A stretch of 64,000 nt of DNA, taken from positions 15,807,974 through 15,871,973 of the forward strand of contig NC_065536.1 of assembly GCF_932294415.1 (NCBI RefSeq). The letters are read 5' to 3'. Under the pieces are notes generated by a model. The model was given only the letters and a program-made list of their open reading frames with translations, made no database searches and was not told the DNA's origin. This DNA comes from Quercus robur. Its lineage: Eukaryota > Streptophyta > Magnoliopsida > Fagales > Fagaceae. The position numbers and the translations under genes were made by a program. This document shows, one piece after another, positions 1 to 11,599 of this stretch (position 1 is the first letter of the stretch; each line of letters opens with the position of its first letter).

Positions 1-3000
1 TTGCTGGAGTAAACCTTCAGGTCAAGCAACCAAAATGATTTAAGGAGTCCAATATATATAACCAAAAACTAAAAACTCTAATAGGATGAAAAAAGTTTGC
101 TAAAAAAAACCTTCAAATATTCTACACAGTGCAAGCTGAACTTCAGAACTACCCCCTCCAAATTCATTTGATCCATCAAAAATGGAATTCACAATATTTT
201 CTAGAGCCAATTGCATACTTTCCATCACAGGTAAGTCCTGAAATTTAGAAAAGCAAGTACACAGCAAAAGACTGTCATTTATGACATAGGCATGAAGTGA
301 TGCTGGGAATCTTGCAACTCCAGAGAGAGTAAATCCTATAAACAAATGTTTATAACCAAACCTGAGCAGGCATTTGAGAAAGCAAGAGGTGTTTGATGAT
401 TGCAATAGATCTTTCAGAAACTTTGGCACCAGCTATGAGGGGCTTGTAAGAAGCAACAAACCTGACCAACTCCAACTGCATTAAGAGATCACACATCATT
501 AAACAAAACCCCAGAAAAGAAAGATCAAAAAGAAAGAACCCTAAGACCTTTACCTGTAAGGACTATCTGAGACATACAATGTTAGTCCCTCTGACCTCCC
601 CTAGCAAAAGGTAACTACCTAAAAGGACATAACATCCCACTCCTAGGCCACACTATGGATTTAATCATAAAATCAAAACAGCGGGGAAAAAAACCCTTAT
701 ATAATGCAAGATGTAAACTACTCTTCTTTTTTCCTTGCCTTTATTTTGTTTTTATTATTATAAACTATACAAATAATCCCCTCTAAAAAAATTGCAATTG
801 CATGACAATTACCAGATTTACAGATTATGAGCTGTGGCCAAAGCGAGGCTGTGGACATTTCTAAATCCCAACTTATAACGTACTATGTTGATGACAGTGT
901 TAAGTGTCAAAATTTTCTATTGAAAATAAATGATCCTAACTTAATGGAACTTTGATTATAGAATGATTCGTAATATAAATAATAGAGCAAATATAGAGCA
1001 GGGGGGAAGGGGAACCCCTGCTAGCACACATCCCTAGTCTTCTCCATGCCACTTCACCATTTTTTTCTTTTTCTGTTTGAAACAGACTTCCATTTTGCAC
1101 AATATCCATTGGCCATAAAAAATTAAGATTAGAAAAACTCAGTTATACCTTCGTTGGTATTTTGACATCTCCCTTCGTCTGAGTTGAAATTATCAACAAA
1201 ACCTAATGTATAGGACTAGAACATCCTTAGAAATTACAATGCACACCTGTTATGGCTGTATGAATAAACCCCCCCCCCCCCCCCCTGGCGGCAGGGGGCG
1301 CCCTTCTCTTATTAGAAAAAACTATCATAATTGCAGCATATTGTTAACAAGAAAAAGAAAAAGGCAGGGTATCAGAATGCAAAATTAACAAAACTAATTC
1401 CAAACCATGTGATACATACCAGCCTTGAACGATATTGGCCGAAATCACCCCTGCCCTCAAAATCATCACTCCACAACTCCAATGCCCCCAGCGGAAATGC
1501 TGTTCCAGGAGGAACCTTTTCTCTCTTTAGCGTGCGCTGGAAAGATATATCCAGAATTGCACTACAAATATCATCATTCACAAAACTTAAGATCTTTCTC
1601 TTTTCATTATCAACCTGCCCAGAACCAGTGCTCAGACTATTCACAGCTGAACTGTCTCCAGTTGAATGTGCAACAACCTTTGGCTTTGACATTAAGTCTC
1701 TCATTAGTGCCTAACAAGGGAAGCAAGCATTAAAAACATTTAAAGGTAACTAGGTACTACCTAACCTTTATTATTGATAATTGGAAAATTACTACACATA
1801 CCAGCCAAAAGAGCAGGGAGTGATAATGAAGACCTAGCTTAACGTGTTGAAAAAACCCCAACATCTGGAAAGAATATTAAATGGGTTATAATGTAATTGA
1901 CTAAATCAATCACACATTAAACATCCATGGAAATGAATAGTTCACACAATTACACATGATGAGAAATCATTTGGAACTAGAGTTTAACAATTTAGATTAT
2001 AAAACTTGGTATTGTACATGAAAACCCACATCATAAAAGTTTTATGGATGGACAAAGTTTTTTTTTTTTTTTTTTTTTTCCTTTTATATAAGTAATAAAT
2101 TTATTGAAAAGACTTTATGCACACATGTGTACACCAAATATTCCTAAAGAATACAATCACCAGTCCTTACAAACAAAGAGAAAGGGAATAAACAAAGTCA
2201 AACAAAGATTGCAAACCACTAGAACCTATTATTTAGGACCACTCAAACAATGTCCTTAGGAAACTAGATTTCAATTCAGAAATAGTAGACTCCTTATCGT
2301 TGAATGTTTGGTTGTTCCTTTCCTTCCACATAGTCAAAATTAAACAAAGGGGTGGCTTTCCATGCAAAAGAACTTCTATGTTACTAACTCAGCAACAACA
2401 TCCAAAAAGAACCTCAATCACTCTCTTTGGCATCACCCATTGGCCATTGTACTCCAACCATAGTAGAGATGAGAGCCCAGTAGCCCACAATCAATAGTCT
2501 ATGTCATTTCCTTCAAAATCAAGTGGTAAATTTTAATGATTCATATATTTTTAGAAAAATAACAATAAAAAAGCATGCCTAGGTGTGCTTTGTGTTTCTT
2601 CAAAAAGCACCAGAAAAGCATGCCTAAGGCTCAGCTTGCTTCATTAAATGACTTCGCTTAGGCCAAGCAAAGTGCTTAGACCTTGCAGCTTTGAAATTTG
2701 AACTTTAAGTGCCCTAACCACACTTTTAACAACACTAAATATTACAAAGTCCAATTACCTGTTGTAAATAAAGAGGAAGAAGGGCGCTATCACTAGCTAT
2801 ACACTGCAAGTTTGAAGAACCCAAAGACACCATACTCTCACATATATATTCCGCAAACTCAAATTCACTTTCATCAATAGATCCAGCATTAGAGCTTGAT
2901 CTGTCCAAAAAATCTCCAGAGACTTTCATCAAGATCTGAAAGATATTACTCATTGCCGAATCAAATTCAGAGGCAGAGACATCAATAGGTCTCTTCCTGT

Positions 3001-6000
3001 AAGTCACAAATAAGAATAACACAACAGTCAAGGAAACTCTCACCAGGAAAAATATTTGCATGTTTTCAATTACCAACAACCTCAAACATACAATTGAAAA
3101 AACTGAAACACATACCTTGGCGAGACAAGTTTGAAAAACTCACAAGCATGAAGACGAAATTCAGGAGAAGAAAGTAAGCAACCACACCTGTTGTGCATGT
3201 AAGAGAGAGGGTAAGATACCAAAACATCTATTTGAATCCGACTCTGCCAAACTGAGAAGAAGACATCATACCCATGAATTATGCCATATTTAGCAAGATC
3301 AGGCAACGGAGCCCATTCGGCATATGCATTCACAGCATTTAAAGTAGCTGTCACTGCGGCTACATGCTGTTTTACAATGTCAACGTGTTGATTAGCTGCT
3401 TCACTCCATGCAGCTCCATAGTGCCTATCTAGTAACTGTATCAAGAATTAAAGCATTATAAATAGGAAAGGATAAACTATGTCAATTGAAGATAAGGACC
3501 AAGGCATACAGTGTATAATAAAGGCAAAATCTCAGGCAAAGATTGAGTAAGTCCTCGCAATAAGAGCCTACGCCTATCACCTGTGTAAGACATTCAAAAC
3601 CAGGGTAAGAGGGGCTACAGAAATACAACCGCAGATGAGAAATCTACATGTGTATGCACCCACACACATTTCCACATTTCAACCCACCCCCCAAAAAAGA
3701 GAATAAAGAAAACTAAGGGCAGTCCATGATAGACCTTCCAAATCTTCATTGTGAACTGTAATATCTTCAGGAAGCCACCTCAGCATCATCGAAACCAACT
3801 CAGCCTGACACAAAAGGGGAAAAAATCAACACAACACCTAGTGCATATTCTAAAATAAAATGTAATAAAGCAAGGCAATGACTGCAAGTGGAAAAGGATA
3901 AATTTACTTGTGCAGGACCCTTGCCGGACAGAGAAAATAGAGGCTCCCGCAGTTCTTGCCATAAAACTAAGCCTTCTCTTCTAACTATCTGTCACACGGC
4001 ATAAGATGAGCAATAGAACAGCAAATGATTAACATTAGTGTTTAACAAAAGTCAAGACCAGCATAGTGTAAACCTCAGCAACAAGAGCAGATGTTTGACT
4101 TTTCAAAGCCCACTCCTCACAAGCATTTGCAATCTCAGACATCAAATCAACAGCGACATTTGCAAAGTCCCTTCGTTCTGTAGGGCTTAATTCCTCCCAC
4201 CGCAGTCGTACCAGATGCTGCAGAAGGATACATATGTTATAGTCACACCTTTTAGAACATTGAACTTTACAGGGAAATCAGAATAATACCATTTGGCTGC
4301 CAAAAAAGGCCGTACAGAAAGAGAAAGTCTAAGTAAAGATCTTCCAATCTGATACACTCACACTAATCATGATCTAGGCAATTTAAAAGCAAATTGATGT
4401 CTTTTTGTGATGATTATTTTAAACTAAATTCGTTATTGCTATCATTTTCAATATCTTGTGAAAGAAACTGCAAATCTCTAGAGTATAACTGAACCAATTC
4501 CTGTCACAGGCAACGGATGAACAGAACTACCATCCACTCATTAGCATTCCAGCTGATAGGAATGTGCCAAAATATAAAGAAAACTTTAACATGTTTAGAA
4601 ATGACTTCCACTAAAAATATTCTGATGCCTGTGGCTTCAGGGCATCTATCTGAATTGCAGAATTTTTTTGGGTAGATTACAAGTTATCCCCTGTGATTTG
4701 GACCAAAATGAAATCATTAGGGTTACATCAAAACTAAGTGTTTTATGCATGTGCAGGGCATGTTCCCTCTTAACTATTTCATTTTAATCCGAACTGTGGA
4801 GACTGGAAAGTTTGCAAAACCAATTTGTACTAGGGCCAAACCACAAACTGTAATTTACCCTACTAGGAAATTGACAGGCAAAGTTGTCCATAGAATCCAA
4901 AATCATTTTATTTGGATGAAAACCCAACATTTTCATTTTAATTCAATTTGGAAGTCAATTGTAGCAATTGAAAGTTTGTGGACTAAAATGTAAGAGAGCC
5001 AAACCACAGGGGTAAATTATAGTTCTCTCTTTTTTCTTCAAAGTAAGTCTTGATCCCAAGGGGAGAGGGAATGGAAGGTTTAAACTAGTACACTTAATTA
5101 CCGACTCGGTTATATTCTGTAATAAATCTAACAGCAGAGGCCAAAACTCAAGTAAATCTCAACACTTGCCTTGGACATTTGAACTTTAGCGATTGATAAC
5201 ACAATTAGACTATAAGCGATAAGTTTTATGTATCAAGAGCATAAAGGTCAAATTCTATAGCAGTGATACTGGGATGCACTTTAAAGACTAGGCACTCTAG
5301 AACATTATTCCATTGAGAAACTAAAAACCAGCATTTGCCTCACATCATCATCTTCAGAAATAGAAGGCTCAGCTTTCTATAAATAAAATGCCACCCAAAT
5401 GGGCAGTGCCTATAATGTCAGACACTGCCAGTAAAAAACTTAAAATATTAACAAAGAAAAAAAAATACTAATTTCTTATTTAATTATCAAGTCTTAGTGA
5501 CAAGATATATGACATACTCTGCAGGAACCTCAGGTTCACTTTTGAAGACAAAATTTTTTACATGCTTAGATCTGATGCATGCAGTAAGTCCATAACCTCA
5601 ATGAGATTACTGAAGCTACAATAATTGAAGAGGATGATTTCCATATAGGTTTGTTAAATCACCGATTGTCCCAAAAGCTTAAACTATTGAGTTATAGTAA
5701 ATTTAATCATTTAACCACACACTTCTAACACTCCCCCCCATGTGTGGGCTCAAACTTCCTTTTAATAGGTGAGGCCCAATATGTGGAATTTTAAATGGGA
5801 GGTAGAGTGGAGGAGACAGGATTGAACTCAACTACTCAAGACCTCCTACTCTGATAGTATGTTAAATTACCGATTGTCCTAAAAGCTTCAGCTATTGGGA
5901 TATGATAAATTTAATCATTTAACCACATACTTCTAACAAGGTTCATCACTTAGAAATTTATGTGTTTATAGTTCCAATTTTCATGGAACTTTTACTCATT

Positions 6001-7356
6001 GAAAGTACTACTAACAACAGCCATTGTTTAACAAATGGTATGTTGTTCATTCAAACGTAATGGCCTATTTTATCAATTCACTAAACCAAACAATAAAAAT
6101 AAGATCAATTCTAATTCACTTACTGTACACTACCAACAACAGAAAACCAGAACAGAAAATATAGTAGTATGGACACCAATATATCATGAGAGAAAGCCAG
6201 AAGTGCAGGACTCATCTTGCACCTGATGAGTTACACCTAGACAGAATCCTAGGCCAAAATTCTACCCAGCCAGAAGACCCACGGCACATAACCTATAGCA
6301 TTCCTATAGATACGCCATTAGCCATGTTGGTTTAATACATGGGTTGGATCAACAGATAATATAACAAATAGCATAAATAAACTTCTCCAGTAAGCAAAGA
6401 GTAATGGCATATGCACACAAACCTGCAACATTTTAAACGCATGAATCCGAATTACTAAAGACCAGTCCTTTCTGACTAGATGGAATGATGTGCTTGCCAA
6501 AACCCGTACATCTCCTGTTTTAATCTGCATAAATCGAATAGAATGTATGTATCAACAAAAATAAGATAAGAATAGGAAATTACAGTGCTTATTATACAGA
6601 AGTGAAAAAATTGCACAAATGTAATGTTACAGGTCTTTGGCTGATTTATTAGGGGTTTTGTTTCACTAAATTAGCTGTAGAGGGTAAAAGTAAGAATGCA
6701 GTCAAAAGCCTTGTCTGATAAACTCCTTATTCTAACATTAAATTTTCAAATTTTGATACCATGAACACCCATTTTGTTGAAACTTAATCAAATAACTTCA
6801 TGATTATGAATTCAAGTTATCCAAAAGGCTAAACCCCTACAGAAAAATAAGCAATTCAACAATTTTACCCCTTCAAACAAAAACCACATAAACCCTTTTG
6901 GAAAAACTGAACCAAATCACTGACCACTTCTAAATTCTAAGGCCATAGCAAGCAATCAAATTTAGCAAACCCAGTTGCCCAAACCCCATAAAAACATAAG
7001 AAGATAACAAATTTACAGCAATCAAACACAAAGCAAAAATACCCATATGGTGAAACTCAACCAAAATCAAAACTTCACATTTATTTGACCCAAAACTCAA
7101 CAAAAGAAACAACTTTTTCCACAACAGGCAATCCAATTTCAACGATTCAAACTCTATAGAGAACTCAAAGTGACCAAATGTCTTGCACAAAAAAAAAAAA
7201 AAAAAAAAAAAAAAACAGTAGACAGAGAGAGAGGGAGAGAGAGAGAGAGAGTACAGAATCTAAGTAAGAAAAAGCGGCGTTGCGAGCATCAGGGGTAGAA
7301 GCCCAGTCGAGGGATGCAACAATGGCACGGGCCACATTGGTGGCACTGTCCTCCAT
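1..7356 (-). CDS. HST: HASTY (exportin-5 family), N-terminal ~551 residues, 3' part off the left edge
   Basis: HASTY is the plant exportin-5 relative, a karyopherin needed for normal microRNA accumulation and movement. Fourteen exons splice in one open frame with GT-AG borders: 7255-7356, 6423-6524, 4074-4217, 3908-3988, 3735-3804, 3510-3580, 3272-3435, 3116-3187, 2759-2996, 1802-1864, 1420-1710, 362-475, 111-237 and 1-14 (continuing leftward). The start is MEDSATNVARAIVASLD. Family-specific runs include GDVRVLASTSFHLVRKDW (exon 2), LRWLPEDITVHNEDLEG (5/6), EWAPLPDLAKYGI (7), RPIDVSASEFDSAMSN (9) and FDGSNEFGGGSSEV (13). The fold is expected to be importin-beta-like HEAT repeats, with the Xpo1-type region near residues 100-250. 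The upstream in-frame ATG at 7434 was not used because family homology begins at 7356. The visible part is about 45% of a protein of roughly 1,200 residues. Introns hold a LINE fragment, a MITE and a TRIM. No lesion was seen in the exons. Confidence 0.95.
1269..1285. repeat. Poly(C) run in HASTY intron 11
   Basis: A run of 17 C is followed by a GC-rich patch in an otherwise AT-rich intron. It may be unstable in copy number or a place of sequencing error. Confidence 0.8.
2058..2500 (-). mobile_element. 5'-truncated LINE (L1-type) 3' end in HASTY intron 9
   Basis: On the minus strand this reads as the C-terminus of a plant L1 reverse-transcriptase protein (zf-RVT end). Recognisable pieces are KPPLCLILTMWKERNNQTF and ELKSSFLRTLFEWS, followed by a 3' UTR ending TTACTTATATAAAAGG and a poly(A) tail (the T run near 2058-2081). 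Stops and frame changes show that it is dead. It lies in the same orientation as HASTY. Confidence 0.75.
4670..5024. mobile_element. MITE-like inverted-repeat element in HASTY intron 2
   Basis: The left end (4670-4701, with CCCCTGTGATTTGG) is the imperfect inverse of the right end (4999-5024, CCAAACCACAGGGG). Both ends carry a TAGATTACAAG/AACTATAATTTA-type outer part. The interior is 0.3 kb without a credible ORF. It looks like a non-autonomous DNA transposon; the superfamily cannot be assigned from the ends alone. Confidence 0.6.
5652..5938 (-). mobile_element. Complete TRIM (miniature LTR retrotransposon) in HASTY intron 2
   Basis: Two 79-bp direct terminal repeats (5652-5730 and 5860-5938, about 70 of 79 bases identical) run TGTTAGAAG to TTAACA on the minus strand. 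Next to the 5' LTR is TACTATCAGAG, a two-mismatch match to the initiator-tRNA-Met primer site TGGTATCAGAG. Just before the 3' LTR is a purine tract, ATGGGGGGGAG. The element is flanked by a perfect 5-bp target duplication (AGGTT at 5647-5651 and 5939-5943). The 129-bp interior has no coding capacity. All these are diagnostic of a terminal-repeat retrotransposon in miniature, which depends on proteins from other elements. Confidence 0.9.
7190..7250. repeat. Poly(A) and (GA)n tract at the start of HASTY intron 1
   Basis: A run of about 25 A is followed by a GA repeat that abuts the exon 1 splice donor (GT at 7254-7253 on the minus strand). It is length-unstable sequence inside the intron, not coding. 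Confidence 0.8.
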
Positions 7357-8070
7357 GCCTACTTGCTTCTTCTCTGAAAAGGGGTGTTCTACTTCTTTGT
7401 TTGTAAGGTTTTTTTCTTGTGGCTTCAAAAACACACGGTTACACAGACTATAGCAGTTGAACTATTTGTTTATGTGAGAGAGAGTGTGTGTGTAGAGGAA
7501 GAAAGAAAGCTTAACGTGGTGGGTTTATTTAAAATTTTAAATAAAGCCTCTTGAGGTTTTTATTCTACTTTTCCTGGTTTTATAAATGACTCATCTTTGC
7601 AATGGCATTTATAATTGTGATTCTCCTCACCTCAACGTTTATCTACTTGTGTTCCCAAACAAAACAAAAACTGTTTTATCTTCTTTTTCTTTTTCTTTTT
7701 TCTTTCTTTTTTTCTTGTGGAGGAGTAAAGGAATATATAGGTTTTCTTTCTAAATTCAGAATATTTCATTAAAGAAATGCTGAATTATGTATTTAAAAAT
7801 GCTATGATTGTCAATGAGTTGTTTCATAATTATAAAATTTATAATCATATAAAATTTATAATCTTTAATTATTTTCAAAAAAAAAATCTAATCTTTTTAT
7901 TAAAAGAATTATTTTATATAATATAAATAATAAATGCAAAAATTATCTTATACTATTATTAATTGGCTATAGAGTATATAGTATATACTATAGAAAACAT
8001 TCTTCTTACGAGTTACAAGTACTTTATAAGTGTAAGGATAACTTCCATCTTTTGGTATATATATATATAT
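7357..8070 (-). promoter_or_regulatory. HASTY 5' leader and upstream region
   Basis: This spacer lies between the HASTY start codon and the outer end of the 9.3 kb inverted-terminus segment. It holds a purine-rich stretch (7475-7510) that reads CT-rich on the coding strand, as plant 5' leaders often do, then AT-rich DNA. No clear TATA box or gene was seen. The (TA)n run ending at 8070 is the insertion site of the next element. Confidence 0.4.
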
Positions 8071-8699
8071 GGGTCATTCTACCATACCCCTCAAAAAATA
8101 GGAGGGTACAGTACCCATCTATATCTGAGCCGTTAATTTATTATCATTTTGATCTTGACCGTTAGATGTAATTTTAAAGGTTTTTGGTTACCGGTTGAGC
8201 AGGTTTTATATATAAACAAAAAATTAAAACATTCATCACACTTTTCAGGCTTTTTCTCCTTTCTCACGTTTGCTTCTCTATCTCTCTACTTCGTTTGCTC
8301 ACTGCTCTGTTTGCCTCTCTAAACAAAACCCTCAAATCAGACAGTTGATACCACATCTGCGGCGCACCCACAACCTCAAATCGGAGGCGCTTCTTCTCAT
8401 CCAATCCAACTTGTCAACGCCGCTCTCTAGCTTATTCTTCCAATCCATATTCAAATCAGCGGCGCACTCATATCCAATCCAACTCGGCGGCGCTTCATCT
8501 CTTCCCGGACGACTCGGCGGTGTTTCTTCTCTTCCATTCTAAATCGGCAGCGCCACCCACAATCTTCAGGTTCTCTCTTTACATGTGATTATCGCTGATA
8601 TGGGTTTATATTATTTCTCTAAACTTTGTGGGTTTATGATATTATTGTTTTGTTTGAGTTTCGGTTCTTATATATTTGACAAATTAATCTTTACACCGA

Positions 8700-8925
8700 A
8701 GGGCTTGACAGTCCACCACTGATTGCCTGTTACCGATGCTTTGGCAAAGAAATCTTGGGTTGGGCTAGAACTAGAACGTTAGGTTTGGGTTGAAGACTTA
8801 CCTGAGGACATTATCCCCCTTGCTCTGTTTGATTAGTTTTCTTATGTTTTAATAAAAGCATCGTTCTGTCTCATAGACTGGTTTCTCAAAAAAAAGAAAA
8901 AAAAAATCTCAAAAAAAAATCAGTA
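8700..8925 (+). mobile_element. LINE RNase H-domain fragment with poly(A) tail
   Basis: A translated piece resembles the C-terminus of the RNase H domain in plant non-LTR elements (TDALAKKSWVG, then VWVEDLPEDIIPLALFD with a frame slip). A short 3' UTR ending GACTGGTTTCTCAAAAAAAA and a broken A-rich tail follow. It is 5'-truncated and not functional. Its GTTTCTC-poly(A) ending recurs in the tiny insertions elsewhere in the window. Confidence 0.65.
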
Positions 8926-9011
8926 GAAACACTTACAAACTGCAAGACTATCTAATATGTATTAAGCCTCATCTTTAATTTTTATTTATTTATTTATTTT
9001 AGCTCTCCTCA

Positions 9012-11588
9012 CTACCTCCTTAAATGTATCATCCTCTCACAAGTCAATGTCCCCTCAAGATCTCCAATAATTCGAGCTATCCGAACCTCAAGGCCCCTTT
9101 GAACTTCCTGAAAGAGAGTTCTGACACTGTCAGCAAAGCGTTTCATGTCAAAGCTGGCAATCTTATTTATTTCTTCAGTGACCCCAACAAATCCAGAAGC
9201 AATCTTGGATTGAATTTCCACCCATTTCTGTCCTGTGGCAACTATGTGTCTCTGCAGCTGAAATGTTTCGTCTAGGAATTTTTGTAGTGCTTTAATTTCT
9301 TCCTTTGGTCTTGCTGTACTAGAATGTCCACCACTCGCAGTTAGATTATGCTCATGCTGAAAAATATAAATAAGAAACCATACGTAAATGACTACATTTT
9401 TAAACTGCCAAAAGAGAGGCCAATGAGAATGTCATATTGTGTGTTAGGCCCTAATTGAAGCCAAACAGAAGCACCGATATTTAAAAGAGATGGTTGAAAT
9501 TTTGCAACTATCAAAGTGTTGAGAACAGTGAATTGCCATAGTTTTTTGAACTTTACTGAATTAATCCAAGCTTACCATGCGTTTGGAAAGGTCATCTGCC
9601 TTCTCTTGAATGGACTAGTACCTGCCAACTTGTTTATTCAGCAAAGACATCAATGCAAGGAAACTCTTGATACCAATTTGCCCATTAGCATTGCTTTCTG
9701 TATCTTCAAGGCTTTCTTGCTTCCCTGTCAGTCTCTCAAGCATTAGAAGTTGCTGCTTCAACCTTTTGATCTTATAAGAAACTTGAAGAGCATGAAGATC
9801 CATCCTCCAAGGAGAATTGTTTGTCTTATTCAAGGGCTGACTAGATGATGCCAGGTTTTCAGTAACATCAATATCCACTGGACTTGTTCTTCCCTCTTTT
9901 ACAGGACCCTCATTGGCAATTTCCTTATCATCTTCCAACTCTTTTTCAGGAGCATGGGCTATTAAACCTACATCCTTGGACTGGTTAAAGGATGAGTTTC
10001 CTTCTTCTTTCTCAGCATCTTCCTCTTGACACAAATCCTCCGAATTTGGAGTCCTTGTTTCTTGCTCTCTCTCATTCTGTTTTCTCTTATTGATAACTTC
10101 AGAGCCAATGGTCTCATGGGCTATTACTGGACTATGTACAGAACAATTTAAATTAGTATTTTGGCAATTTAGGGCCTTCAATTGTGATGCTAGTTGCTCT
10201 TTTAAGGAAGTTAATTCTTCTTCTCTCTCCAATAACAAGGCTTCCAATTTCATATTATCATGTCTGAGCTGTGACATATCCTCATTCATTCCCTCAATAT
10301 GGGACTGCAGCCGCTTTGATTCTAGTTCCATGCTCATCAACTGCCAACGAAATGTTTCTAATTTCTCATCTTTGATTCTCAATTTGTTCTGCAAAAGCAT
10401 CTAGTTCTAAGTGATGCCTTTGCTCAATTAAAGTTGCATAGATCTCAGCTTCTGACAGTACCCAACTTTCCAATTGCTTAACATCAGCTGTCATAGCTTA
10501 AAAAGCAAGAAAAGGGAAGGTATTAAGAAAATAAGAATCTATAATTTTATACATAATCAGGAATTAAAGCATTTTGACTGGATTTTATAAAGGAAAATAA
10601 AATCAAGAATATGTGTGTGCGTGCGCACATGTGTATTAGAGTTCGCTATTGATAATGTTGGTTAAAGCTAAGAGTTCATATATGTTAAATCCTAATGAAA
10701 ATTGGGAAATTTGTTCTTACCCAATGCCTCATTTCCTTCCAGTGAGTAGCAGTTAGAGATTGGAGAAAGTTCTGGCTCCCTTCTGTCCTTTTTAAGTCCA
10801 ATATGCCCATACTCAAGAACAAGATCAGTTGGCTGTGATCTTGTCTTTCCATTGTATGATGATCCTGTTGCATGCTGATGCACCCCTCTTGCCCGTGTAA
10901 AAGTCCAATTTTGAATTTACTTGGTTAGTCAACATACTTCTTAATGAATGCCTCTCATGTCTAGACTCTGATACTGCCCTCCACCTTTCAGTTTCTATTT
11001 CAGCTTGCTTTCTCTTAGCCTTTGATAGTTTAACCTCCTTTAAAAGCAAGTGTTTCTCTGTTGTATCCAGCTTGTTCTTCCTAAGCATTGCTGACAGAAT
11101 TTTTTCTTTTTGCTCCAAATCCTTATGCATTTTTACCATCTCCATTGATAGTTTTTGAACCATCAAGTCTGCCTCCTCCTTTGGCTCTAATACTACTCCA
11201 AGTTCTTGTTTTGTAGCTTCAATTTTCCTAAGTTCGCAGCCCATTCCAGCTTCAAGTTGCCGTTGGTTTGTCACAACTTCAATGAAGGCAGATTTGTGCT
11301 TCCATAGCTCAGAAGAATGCTCTTGGGCTTCAAGCGTTGCAGTTTCTCTCAATTCTTTGATGACATTTTTAGCTTCTTTTAGCTTTTCTTCTAATTCACT
11401 CTTATTCTGCTTCTCACAACTTTCTCAGTGGCTCTTGCATCTTCACGTCTCAGTTTTTTCAACTCTTCCGTCTCTCTCTCAGCAGTTTCAAGTTTATAGA
11501 GAAGCTCACACTTTCCTTCCCTGGCTCCTTCTCTCTGGACCTTCCACACAAGCAACCCCAGTAGCTGGGCAGTTCCTTGCTGCAATTT
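9012..11588 (-). pseudogene. Decayed plant coiled-coil protein gene fragment (4 lesions)
   Basis: At least four exons of a long heptad-rich protein are recognisable: about 10885-11588, the exon ending at the donor near 10722, about 9590-10490, and 9012-9357. Motifs include KDEKLETFRWQLMSMELESK, RLQSHIEGMNEDMSQLRHD, LEALLLEREEELTSLKEQ and DMKRFADSVRTLFQEVQRGL. I recognise this as a conserved plant-specific coiled-coil family of unclear function but cannot name it securely. Lesions: a frameshift near 11415 (ARATEKVV into EKQNKSELEE), a frameshift near 10880 (before GSSYNGKTRSQPTDLV), a 1-bp insertion near 10387 (DAFAEQ into RIKDEK), and a premature TAG at 9615-9617 where SIQEKADDLSKRM continues in frame. 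Splice sites are still visible. No N-terminal exons were found, so it is a partial genomic copy. It lies inside the 9.3 kb segment, opposite in direction to the orphan exon at 12090. Confidence 0.75.
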
Positions 11589-11599
11589 AGTGAATTTTA

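Noticed and set aside
7357..7434. Upstream in-frame ATG extending HASTY by 26 residues
   Set aside because: The extension lacks similarity to the family, whose N-terminus begins at MEDS; it is probably 5' leader.
8270..8542. 90-codon plus-strand ORF inside the left part of the 9.3 kb segment
   Set aside because: Low-complexity leader-like CT-rich DNA, with no recognisable domain, splice context or homology.
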